This document shows positions 9,262 to 17,100 of a stretch of 64,000 nt of DNA, piece by piece. The notes beneath the pieces are model-generated. The model searched no databases, was not told where the DNA came from, and saw only the letters and a program-made list of their open reading frames with translations. Numbering within the stretch: position 1 is the first letter of the stretch; each line of letters opens with the position of its first letter. The position numbers were made by a program, and so were the translations under genes. Source of the DNA: Dokdonella koreensis DS-123 (GTDB lineage: Bacteria > Pseudomonadota > Gammaproteobacteria > Xanthomonadales > Rhodanobacteraceae); NCBI RefSeq assembly GCF_001632775.1, contig NZ_CP015249.1, positions 2,274,686-2,338,685 of the forward strand, in the 5' to 3' direction.

Positions 9262-9675
9262 TCAAACGATCGGAGGTCGGATCACGTGCGGAAGCGGCGG
9301 CGCGGCATGCGCCAGCACGCGGAAGCCGAGGCGGGTGCCCGGCACGCAGACGAGGCCATCGGCCATCGCCGCCGGCACCATGGCCGATGGGCACGAGGCG
9401 CAGGCGCATCCGCAGCCAGACGGATCGCAACACGACGGCGGGGCCGCCTCGTCGCTGCCGGCTGCCGCATCGGCAGGCGCCGCCTGGAACAGCGTTCCGC
9501 GGCCCGCCGGATCCCGGTCATGGCAGGAACCGGCCGGATGTCCCGCCGCGGCCATCGTGCCCTGCCCGGCCGCCAGTCCCGGCGTCCCCTGCAGCGCGGC
9601 GCCGGCCGGACTCGCACCGTTCAGGACGAGTGCGAGCAGCGAGAACACCTGCAGGAGCAGACGAAGACCGGACAT
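9262..9675 (-). CDS. copL: CopL family metal-binding regulatory protein
   Basis: 137-residue secreted protein with a signal peptide (MSGLRLLLQVFSLLALVLNGASPAGA). It has scattered Met/His residues, a cysteine cluster (SCCDPSGCGCACASC) and the C-terminal PPLPHVIRPPI, which is characteristic of CopL proteins of Xanthomonas-type bacteria. CopL is known upstream of copAB, where it is needed for copper-responsive expression. Here copA and copB are absent and a cytochrome/SnoaL/DUF411 set follows instead. Family assignment from the tail and Cys cluster is fairly firm; the role here is inferred. Confidence 0.75.
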   Translation of the reverse strand: MSGLRLLLQVFSLLALVLNGASPAGAALQGTPGLAAGQGTMAAAGHPAGSCHDRDPAGRGTLFQAAPADAAAGSDEAAPPSCCDPSGCGCACASCPSAMVPAAMADGLVCVPGTRLGFRVLAHAAPPLPHVIRPPIV

Positions 9676-10015
9676 GGGCCTACTCTAACCCAAGGTGGGC
9701 GCAGCGCACGCCCGTGTCGCGTCTCACACCGGGAGACCGGCATCGCGCAGCCTTGACGGCAAGCGACCGAGACACCATGAGCATGCCCCCGGACCACGTC
9801 GGCCAAAGCGACGGAATCATCACGCGCAACCAACGGAAACTTAAGCAAGCCGGTGGCATCGACCTGCATCGTGCCTGCCCTGTCCTGGCGAACTTCCCGG
9901 CGAGTCGCCGGTCCGATTCCCCGATCGATCACCGACCTTGCCCTCGTCGCGCCAGCGCCTGCGCCCGCAGATCCGGTCCATCGATAGGTTCACTCCGCGG
10001 AAACAGGAGAACGGC
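9676..10015. other. Intergenic region, no supported gene
   Basis: 340 bases between the minus-strand copL start and the plus-strand GIY-YIG-like gene. Short open frames exist on both strands, but none has a plausible ribosome site or a protein-like composition. Must hold the two divergent promoters; I could not pick convincing -35/-10 pairs. Confidence 0.5.
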
Positions 10016-10729
10016 ATGCTCGACATGTCTCCCGAAGCTCCCTTCATGCCGACCGTCCAGACCGGCTCCGACGCCCATCGTCCCACCATGAGCACGCCCG
10101 CTCCCGACGTGGATGTCCCGGCCGAGGCCGGCTGGCGAACGCTGCGCCGGGGCCGCTGCTTCGTCTACGTGCTGCCTTGCCGCGAGTCGGACGTGCTCAA
10201 GGTCGGCTTCTCGCGTGACCCGCTGGTCCGCCTGCAATCGCTGCATGCGCGCTATTTCGAGGTGTTCGACCTGGACCGCGCGCTCCTGGCGGAAACCGAC
10301 TACGTGCGCGACGCGCGGCGGATCGAGCTGCGATTGAAGCAAGCCCTGTCCGGCGAGGCCACGCCGCCGCCGCTGGTCGTTCGCGAAGCGGCGGGCGGAC
10401 GCACCGAATGGTTCCGCGGCGCATGGCCGCGCGCCGCGGCACTGCTGGAAGGCATCTGCGACGAAGACGGCCACCTGCTGCACCCGCAGCTTTCCGCCTG
10501 GCTGCGCGTACGCTGGTTCCGCGACGCGACGCTCTACGAGTGGTCGCAGCAGGCCTTGCAGCAGCTGGAATTGGCGACGTTCAACGGCGCCCCGGACCTC
10601 GCCCGGAAGCTGCAGCGCGTGCTCAAGAATACGCTCGACGCCTGCCACGCGGTCGGCCTGCGCCTGGAGGGCAAGGTACCGGGCGCGGTCGTGCACTGGT
10701 ACCGCGGCGGCGCCGGCGAAGTCGGCTGA
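10016..10729 (+). CDS. GIY-YIG-like (T5orf172-type) domain protein
   Basis: 237 residues, start chosen at the ATG with AGGAGA 6 bases upstream (an in-frame ATG at 9938 has no such site). The core CFVYVLPCRESDVLKVGFSR followed by DPLVRLQSLHARYFEVFDLD and ETDYVRDARRIELRLKQAL resembles the GIY-YIG fold of the T5orf172 kind: VYV for GIY, KVG for YIG, then a conserved Arg and a later Glu. The C-terminal ~100 residues (from SAWLRVRWFRDATLYEW) are helical and unassigned. Whether it is an active nuclease cannot be told from sequence. It stands alone, convergent with nadD. Confidence 0.65.
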   Translation: MLDMSPEAPFMPTVQTGSDAHRPTMSTPAPDVDVPAEAGWRTLRRGRCFVYVLPCRESDVLKVGFSRDPLVRLQSLHARYFEVFDLDRALLAETDYVRDARRIELRLKQALSGEATPPPLVVREAAGGRTEWFRGAWPRAAALLEGICDEDGHLLHPQLSAWLRVRWFRDATLYEWSQQALQQLELATFNGAPDLARKLQRVLKNTLDACHAVGLRLEGKVPGAVVHWYRGGAGEVG

Positions 10730-10755
10730 ATCCCGGACCGCGCGGCGACGACGCG

Positions 10756-11391
10756 CTAGGTGCGGTACGGCGCCAGCAGGCCCGGATCGGCCAGGACGGC
10801 GTCCGGCACCAGGTAGCGCGGCTCGCGGCCTTCGGCCAGCAGCGCGCGGATGCGACTGGCCGAGAAATCCAGCGGCGTGACGTCGATCTCCAGCACGCCA
10901 CCGGCGGGCCGCCCGCGCAGGCCGTCCACGCCGTCCACACGGCGGCCGCGCGTCTCGCGCTCGAGCGCATCGTCGAGCGGGCCGGCGTAGCCGGGACGCG
11001 GCAACACGCCGACATGGGCCTGTTCGAACAACTCGCGCCAGCGATGCCAGGTGGACAGTCCGGCGAACGCATCGGCGCCCACCAGCAGCAGCAGCGGCCG
11101 CTGCGGGCCGATCTCCCGGCGCAGCTCGACCAGGGTGTCGATCGACCAGGACGGCCCGGCACGCTGCAGTTCGCGCAGGTCCAGCGCCAGGCGATCCTGG
11201 CCGCGCAGCGCGGCGCGCAGCAAGGCGACACGCTGTTCCGGCGACGCGAGCGGCTGGGCACGGTGCGGCGGCACGTTGGCCGGCAACAGGCGCACCTCGG
11301 CGTCGAGCAGCTCCGCGGCTTCCCAGGCCACGCGCAGGTGCGCGTTGTGGACCGGGTCGAACGTGCCGCCGAGGATCGCGAGCGGGCGCAT
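10756..11391 (-). CDS. nadD: Nicotinate-nucleotide adenylyltransferase NadD
   Basis: 211-residue enzyme making deamido-NAD from nicotinate mononucleotide and ATP. The nucleotidyltransferase signature ILGGTFDPVHNAHLRVA is at the N-terminus (GxFDPxHxGH type), and the second motif DVTPLDFSASRIRALLAEG (SxxxIR) is near the C-terminus. The ATG overlaps the holA stop (ATGA). The usual downstream rsfS is missing; the gene after it is the convergent GIY-YIG-like gene. Confidence 0.95.
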   Translation of the reverse strand: MRPLAILGGTFDPVHNAHLRVAWEAAELLDAEVRLLPANVPPHRAQPLASPEQRVALLRAALRGQDRLALDLRELQRAGPSWSIDTLVELRREIGPQRPLLLLVGADAFAGLSTWHRWRELFEQAHVGVLPRPGYAGPLDDALERETRGRRVDGVDGLRGRPAGGVLEIDVTPLDFSASRIRALLAEGREPRYLVPDAVLADPGLLAPYRT

Positions 11392-12413
11392 CACGAGGCG
11401 ATCAGGGCGGCCGCCCGCCGTGGCGAGGCGATGGCGGCGACCAGCCGTTCCAGCTCGCGCCAGACCTCGCCGTCGCGACGTCCCTTGGCGATCGCGTCGA
11501 TCCGCGCCGCCTGCGCCAGGCAGGCCTCCCAGTGTTCCCGCCGCGCGGACTTGAGCGCCCGCCGGTAGAGTGGCTGGCGCGAGTCCCAGACGCGCTCGTT
11601 GCGGAACGCCGGCCCGAGGTTGTCGCCGGCCGCGCTGAGGCGCTGCAGCAGGCGCAGCTGGTTGAGGATCCATCCGAGCAGGGGGATCGCATCCTCGCCC
11701 TCCTCGCGCAGGCCCTCGACGATCCTGAGGGCGCGGGCGACGTCGCCGCCGAGCGCGGCGTCGGTGAGGCGGAAGGCGTCGTAGCGCGCATCGTCGGCCA
11801 CCGCGTCCTCGAGCAGCCCGACGTCGACGCGCCCGTCCGTGGCCAGCAGGGCCAGCTTGTCGATCTCCTGCGCAGCGGCCAGCAGGTTGCCCTCGACGCG
11901 CTCGGCCAGCAGGTCCAGCGCCTCGGGGCTCGCCTGCAGGTTGCGCGAGGCGAAGCGGGCACCGATCCAGCCGGGCAGTTCCTCGCGCTTGAGCGGCCAG
12001 ACCGGCACGAACACGCCGCCGCGCTCGAGCGCGGCCACCCAGGCGCCCTCGTGCTGCTTGCTCCATTCCTGCGCGGTGATCAGCAATACGGTGTCGGGCG
12101 GCGGCGCCTGGCAATAGGCGGTGATCGCCGCCGCGCCGTCCTTGCCGGGCTTGCCGGTCGGCAGGCGCAGGTCGATCAGCTTGCGGCTGGCGAACAGCGA
12201 CAGCGCGCTGCCGGCGCGGGCCAGCTCGTCCCAGTCGAACTTGGCGTCGGCGTCGTAGACCTCGCGTTCGACATAGCCCAGCGCCTTGGCGCGCGCGCGC
12301 AGCGCGTCGGCCGCCTCGATCACCAGCAGGTGCTCGCTGCCGGCCAGCAGGTAGACCGGCCGCAGATCCGGTTCGCCGAGCGTCCGGCGAAACTGGGCCA
12401 GGGTGACGGACAT
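11391..12413 (-). CDS. holA: DNA polymerase III delta subunit HolA
   Basis: 340-residue clamp-loader subunit that opens the beta clamp. N-terminal PVYLLAGSEHLLVIEAADALRA and AKFDWDELARAGSALSLFASRKLIDLRLPTGKPG are typical of HolA, followed by the lid region RNLQASPEALDLLAERVEGNLLAAAQEIDKLALL. Length matches E. coli HolA (343). It sits 16 bases after lptE and overlaps nadD by 4 bases, the usual lptE-holA-nadD order. Confidence 0.95.
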   Translation of the reverse strand: MSVTLAQFRRTLGEPDLRPVYLLAGSEHLLVIEAADALRARAKALGYVEREVYDADAKFDWDELARAGSALSLFASRKLIDLRLPTGKPGKDGAAAITAYCQAPPPDTVLLITAQEWSKQHEGAWVAALERGGVFVPVWPLKREELPGWIGARFASRNLQASPEALDLLAERVEGNLLAAAQEIDKLALLATDGRVDVGLLEDAVADDARYDAFRLTDAALGGDVARALRIVEGLREEGEDAIPLLGWILNQLRLLQRLSAAGDNLGPAFRNERVWDSRQPLYRRALKSARREHWEACLAQAARIDAIAKGRRDGEVWRELERLVAAIASPRRAAALIAS

Positions 12414-12429
12414 CGCGAGCGGCGTGGCC

Positions 12430-12930
12430 TCAGCCGGCGCGGCCGAGCGCGTCGAGCCGGCGCAGGATCGCCTGCACCATCTCGCGCTGCAGCTCCTTGG
12501 TCAGCAGGTCCTGCTCGGCGGCGACGCCGAGGGCCTGCGACGCGTCGAACGTGAAATCGCGCGTCAGGTCGACCACCTGCAGCGGCAGCAGGCCACGGCC
12601 GGCCGCGTCCTCGAGCAGGAACTCCACGTGGTAGCGGATCGTGTACTCGGTGGCGCGCGCGTTGCCGCCGACCGAAAGCACATCGGTGGACAGCGCATTG
12701 GCCGTGATCTTCAGCACCGAGACGCCCGGCTCGACCTGGTCGGCCACCTGCGCGCCGGACCGTGCCAGCGCCTTGGCCAGGTCGCGGCCGAGCGGGCTCA
12801 GGGGATCGGCGCCCTGGATGTGGACGTGCTGCATGCCGGCCGGCAGGTGTGCTTCGCCGCGCAGCTGGAAGCCGCAGGCGGTCAGCAGGACCGTGAGGAG
12901 GACGACGCTGAGGATGCGCTGGACGTTCAT
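12430..12930 (-). CDS. lptE: LPS-assembly lipoprotein LptE
   Basis: 166-residue outer-membrane lipoprotein that plugs the LptD barrel and helps deliver lipopolysaccharide to the cell surface. The signal peptide ends in a lipobox LLTAC with the acylated Cys19, followed at once by GFQLRGEAHLPAGMQHVHIQ, the conserved LptE opening. The ATG at 12930 places this signal peptide at the very start; longer frames upstream are not supported. Confidence 0.93.
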   Translation of the reverse strand: MNVQRILSVVLLTVLLTACGFQLRGEAHLPAGMQHVHIQGADPLSPLGRDLAKALARSGAQVADQVEPGVSVLKITANALSTDVLSVGGNARATEYTIRYHVEFLLEDAAGRGLLPLQVVDLTRDFTFDASQALGVAAEQDLLTKELQREMVQAILRRLDALGRAG

Positions 12931-13045
12931 TGACACCGGGAGCCGGAACCTTGCCTGGAGGGCGAAGCATAGCCGAATCGGTCGCCGCCGCGGCCGCCGG
13001 GCCACGGCCCGGTGCGCCGCCGGACGGTCGCGGCCGGCAGGCCGG

Positions 13046-13915
13046 TCAGATCGTCCTGCCCAGTTGCCGCGCCAGCGCCATCGACGCCTCGGTCCAGTCG
13101 TCGCGGGACTCGGCCGCATAGCGCGCGAACAGCCACAGGCGCAGCCGCTCCGGATCGATCGCCAGCGCATCGGCGAACGCGCCGATCACCTGCGCGGGCC
13201 TGGCGCGCAACCGCGCCTCGCAGTCGATCAGGTGCTGCGTGGCATCGTAGGCGCGGTCGCCGGCGAAGGGCTTGGGGTCGATCACCAGCCACGGCTCACG
13301 CCCGGCGGCGAGCACGTTGCCGGCATGCAGGTCGGTGGCCAGCAGCACGTCGTCTTCGCCGGGCCGCGATAGCATCTCGAACAGTGCCAGGCCGGCCTCG
13401 ACCAGGCCGGCATCGGGCCAGCGCGCGGCATCGGCGCGGGTCTCGGCCGCCCATTTCGCCAGCATGGCCGCCAGCGGCCGGAACGCACCGGCCGGCGGCC
13501 GGCGCCACAGGCGCTGCAGCAGGCCGGCGACCACCGCATCCTGCTCGGCCTCCGGCCGGGCGCGCAGCGCGGTACCCGGCACGCAGCGTTCCAGCAGCAT
13601 CGCCAGTTCCGCCTCGTCCGCCTCCAGGACCCGCACCGCCGCGTCACCGTCCCAGAACGCCAGTGCACGGCTCTCGTGTTCGGCCTCCAGGTGCGGCATC
13701 GCCAGCTTCAGCACCGCATCGGTGCCGTCCTCGCGGACGGCCGGAGCGACCCAGGCGCAGCTGCCCTCTTCACCGTCGAACGGTGCGCCCAGGCGCAGCC
13801 GCCAGCGCCCGGCGACGCTCTGGACCAGGCCGGGCAATGCCGCCAGCCAGGCTTCCCGCGCGGGATCGCCGTGGCAGGTGAGCGACAGGCGCTCGGGGAT
13901 GTGCAGGTGCGACAT
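13046..13915 (-). CDS. APH(6)/hydroxyurea-phosphotransferase-like small-molecule kinase
   Basis: 289 residues with the streptomycin-6-phosphotransferase layout: early GRWRLRLGAPFDGEEGSCAWVAP, the middle AVLKLAMPHLEAEHESRAL, catalytic loop LLATDLHAGNVLAAG (Asp and Asn for Mg-ATP) and the metal motif WLVIDPKPFAGDRAYDATQ. It lies between leuS and lptE, a position normally empty in this conserved cluster, with an 89-base gap to leuS. Substrate is unknown; family members phosphorylate streptomycin or hydroxyurea, but many chromosomal homologues have no proven role in resistance. The ATG at 13915 is chosen over an upstream frame that would overlap the leuS end. Confidence 0.8.
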   Translation of the reverse strand: MSHLHIPERLSLTCHGDPAREAWLAALPGLVQSVAGRWRLRLGAPFDGEEGSCAWVAPAVREDGTDAVLKLAMPHLEAEHESRALAFWDGDAAVRVLEADEAELAMLLERCVPGTALRARPEAEQDAVVAGLLQRLWRRPPAGAFRPLAAMLAKWAAETRADAARWPDAGLVEAGLALFEMLSRPGEDDVLLATDLHAGNVLAAGREPWLVIDPKPFAGDRAYDATQHLIDCEARLRARPAQVIGAFADALAIDPERLRLWLFARYAAESRDDWTEASMALARQLGRTI

Positions 13916-14004
13916 GCGGTCGTGGCAGGCGGGAAGGATGCGCGATCCGCCGGCAGGCGCCGGCGAGCGCCCGCCGCCGGCCGGCGGCGACGGGCGCGTC
14001 ACGC

Positions 14005-16719
14005 TCAGATCACGATGTTGACGATCTTGCCGGGCACGACGATGACCTTCTTCGGTGTCTGCCCCGCGATGAAGGCCACCACCGCGGGCTCGGCCAGCGC
14101 GGCCCGCTCGGCGTCCTCGCGCGACGCGGCCGCCGGGATCTGGATCGTGCCGCGCAGCTTGCCGTTGACCTGCACCGCGAGCGTCACTTCGTCACGCACC
14201 AGCGCGGCCGGGTCGGCGCGCGGCCAGGGCTGGTCGTCGACCACGGTCTGGCCGTGGCCGAGCGCCTGCCACAGCGCATGGCTGACGTGCGGCGTGATCG
14301 GGTTCAGCAGCAGCACGATCGTCTCGAACGCCTCGTGGCGCACCGCCCTGCCCTGGTCGCTCATGTCGCCGAACTTCGCCAGCGCGTTGAGCAGTTCCAT
14401 CAGCGCGGCGATCGCGGTGTTGAACGACTGGCGGCGGCCGAAGTCGTCGCCGACCTTGACGATCGTCTCGTGCACCTGGCGGCGCAGCGCCTTCTGCGCG
14501 GCGTCCAGCGCGGCCGGATCGACCTCCGGGTGGTCCGGCTGCGCGACATGCGCGTGCAGGTCGCGCCACAGGCGCTTGAGGAAGCGCGCCATGCCTTCGA
14601 CGCCGGCCTCGTTCCACTCCAGCGACTGGTCCGGCGGCGCGGCGAACATCGAGAACAGGCGCACCGTGTCGGCGCCGTACTTGTCGACCATCGCCTGCGG
14701 GTCGACGCCGTTGTTCTTGGACTTGGACATCTTCTCGACGCCGCCGACCAGCACCGGCTGGCCGTCGGCCTTCAGCGTCGCGCTGCTGATGCGGCCGCGC
14801 TCGTCGCGGCTGATCGCGATGTCGGCCGGATTGAACCATTCGCGGTTGCCGTCGGCCGCCTCGCGATAGAACGTCTCGGCGACGACCATGCCCTGGCACA
14901 GCAGGTTGGCGGCCGGCTCGTCGCTGTCGACCAGGCCCTCGTCGCGCAGCAGCTTGTGATAGAAGCGGAAGTACAGCAGGTGCAGGATCGCGTGCTCGAT
15001 GCCGCCGATGTACTGGTCGACCGGCGTCCAGTAGCGCGCGCGCTGATCGACCATGTCCGGCGCACCCGGCGAGGTGTAGCGCGCGTAGTACCAGCTCGAT
15101 TCCATGAAGGTATCGAACGTGTCGGTCTCGCGCTCGGCCGGCCCGCCGCAGTTCGGGCAGGTGGTCCTGCGCCATGCCGGGTCCGCCTTGATCGGCGACT
15201 GCACACCGGAGAACGCCACGTCCTCGGGCAGCACCACCGGCAGCTGGTCCTCGGGGACCGGCACCGCATCGCAACTGGCGCAATACACCACCGGGATCGG
15301 GCAGCCCCAGTAGCGCTGCCGCGAGACACCCCAGTCGCGCAGCCGGAAATTGACCTTGCGCGCACCCCGGCCCTCGCGCTCGAAACGGGCGGCCAGTGCA
15401 TCGAAGGCTCCGCGGAAATCCAGGCCGTCGTACTCGCCGGAATTGACCAGCGTGCCGTAGTCGGTGAACGCGCCTTCGGTGACCACCTGGCGCTCGAACT
15501 CGGCCAGGACGTCCAGCTCGCCCGCCGGTTCGACCACGTCGATCGGCCGGCTCTCGCCGAGGGCTGCGCTCATCGGGTCGGCATTGCTGCGCGCATCACG
15601 GCCCAGCTCGCCGATCGCGTCGCGCACGCCGTCGGGAATGATGACGATGCGGATCAGGAGATCGTACTTCGAGGCGAATTCCCAGTCGCGCTGGTCGTGG
15701 GCGGGCACCGCCATGACCGCGCCGGTGCCGTAGTTCATCAGGACGAAGTTGGCGACCCACACCGGAATCGCCTCGCCGGTGACCGGATGGATGGCCTTGA
15801 TGCCGGTGTCCACGCCCCTCTTTTCCTGCGTCTCGATGTCGGCCTCCGCGGTACCGCCGTGGCGGCACTCCTCGATGAAGGCGGCCACCTCGGGACGCGT
15901 GCGTGCCGCTTCCAGCGCCAGCGGGTGCTCGGCCGCCACCGACAGGTAGCTCACGCCCATCAGCGTGTCCGGGCGCGTCGTGAACACCGTCACCGGCGCG
16001 CCGCCGCCGGCGATGTCGAACGCGATCTCCAGGCCCTCGGAACGGCCGATCCAGTTGCGCTGCATCGTCTTGACCGAGTCGGGCCAGCCCGGCAGCGTGT
16101 CCAGGCCGTCGAGCAGTTCCTGCGCGTAGGCCGTGATGCGCAGGAACCACTGCGGGATCTCGCGCTTCTCGACGACGGCGCCCGAGCGCCAGCCGCGTCC
16201 GTCGATGACCTGCTCGTTGGCGAGCACGGTCTGGTCGACCGGATCCCAGTTGACGATCGAGTTCCTGCGGTAGACCAGCCCCTTGCGCATCAGCCGCGTG
16301 AACATGCGCTGCTCGTGGACGTAGTACTCCGGCTTGCAGGTGGTGACTTCGCGCGACCAGTCGTAGACGAAGCCGAGCCGCTTGAGCTGGCCGCGCATGT
16401 GGTCGATGTTGGCGTAGGTCCACCGCGCCGGCGGGACCTTGTTCTTGATCGCCGCGTTCTCGGCCGGCAGGCCGAACGCGTCCCAGCCCATCGGCTGCAG
16501 CACGTTCTTGCCGAGCATGCGCTGGTAGCGGCTGATGACGTCGCCGATCGTGTAGTTGCGCACGTGCCCCATGTGCATGGTGCCACTGGGGTACATGAAC
16601 ATCGACAGGCAGTAGAACGGCTCCTTCGAAGGATCCTCGCTCACCTCGAAGGCGCGGGTGTCGGTCCAGTAGGTCTGTGCGGCGGTTTCGACCGCGTGTG
16701 GATCGTAGGTCTCTTGCAT
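14005..16719 (-). CDS. leuS: Leucyl-tRNA synthetase LeuS
   Basis: 904-residue class I synthetase. The HIGH box appears as [19 protein letters not shown] near residue 40-58, and KMSKS as [16 protein letters not shown]. The CP1 editing domain is present ([22 protein letters not shown], and [15 protein letters not shown] with the editing Asp). The cysteine pairs CASCDAVP and [10 protein letters not shown] form the zinc-binding insert. ATG at 16719 ([11 protein letters not shown]) is chosen over a TTG three codons earlier. It heads the minus-strand run leuS-kinase-lptE-holA-nadD. Confidence 0.97.
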   Translation of the reverse strand: MQETYDPHAVETAAQTYWTDTRAFEVSEDPSKEPFYCLSMFMYPSGTMHMGHVRNYTIGDVISRYQRMLGKNVLQPMGWDAFGLPAENAAIKNKVPPARWTYANIDHMRGQLKRLGFVYDWSREVTTCKPEYYVHEQRMFTRLMRKGLVYRRNSIVNWDPVDQTVLANEQVIDGRGWRSGAVVEKREIPQWFLRITAYAQELLDGLDTLPGWPDSVKTMQRNWIGRSEGLEIAFDIAGGGAPVTVFTTRPDTLMGVSYLSVAAEHPLALEAARTRPEVAAFIEECRHGGTAEADIETQEKRGVDTGIKAIHPVTGEAIPVWVANFVLMNYGTGAVMAVPAHDQRDWEFASKYDLLIRIVIIPDGVRDAIGELGRDARSNADPMSAALGESRPIDVVEPAGELDVLAEFERQVVTEGAFTDYGTLVNSGEYDGLDFRGAFDALAARFEREGRGARKVNFRLRDWGVSRQRYWGCPIPVVYCASCDAVPVPEDQLPVVLPEDVAFSGVQSPIKADPAWRRTTCPNCGGPAERETDTFDTFMESSWYYARYTSPGAPDMVDQRARYWTPVDQYIGGIEHAILHLLYFRFYHKLLRDEGLVDSDEPAANLLCQGMVVAETFYREAADGNREWFNPADIAISRDERGRISSATLKADGQPVLVGGVEKMSKSKNNGVDPQAMVDKYGADTVRLFSMFAAPPDQSLEWNEAGVEGMARFLKRLWRDLHAHVAQPDHPEVDPAALDAAQKALRRQVHETIVKVGDDFGRRQSFNTAIAALMELLNALAKFGDMSDQGRAVRHEAFETIVLLLNPITPHVSHALWQALGHGQTVVDDQPWPRADPAALVRDEVTLAVQVNGKLRGTIQIPAAASREDAERAALAEPAVVAFIAGQTPKKVIVVPGKIVNIVI

Positions 16720-17100
16720 GGTCGCCAATACGTGCGGGAGTGCCGCGGTCGTCGGGAAAAAAGTGCGTCAGCCTAGCGCAGCGCGGCGTCGGCGCCAAAT
16801 GAGCCTGCCGTGGCATTCGCGACGCCACCGGTCACCGGCCGGTGATACCTTAGATGTCGCGCCGGTCGATGACCGCATGCGCAGCGGACGCTGGTCGCGT
16901 CCCCGGGGGTGTTCGTCGATCGGCTTGCGCGCTTGGCGGGCACACACCCGACCAGCCGCCCGCTGCCCGCCGGGCACGGCGGCCTTCCTCCCAGGGACAC
17001 ACGTCCGGTTTCGTTTCGGGCGGACCGCCGCCGCGCCGCCGATGTGCCTGCGTTGCCCAGACGTTCCCCGTACTGCCCCTCATCGAACAGGGAGACACCG
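16720..17100. other. Intergenic region between divergent leuS and protease genes
   Basis: 381 bases without a supported gene. It contains a 14-bp perfect palindrome TCACCGGCCGGTGA at 16832-16845 followed by TACCTTAGAT, which could be an operator beside a plus-strand promoter, though GC-rich palindromes are common here. The protease gene is preceded by GGGAG at good spacing. Confidence 0.5.

Noticed and set aside
9779-10091. Plus-strand ORF in the copL/GIY-YIG spacer
   Set aside because: Composition is random Arg/Ser/Pro with no ribosome site, and it overlaps the real gene in another frame.
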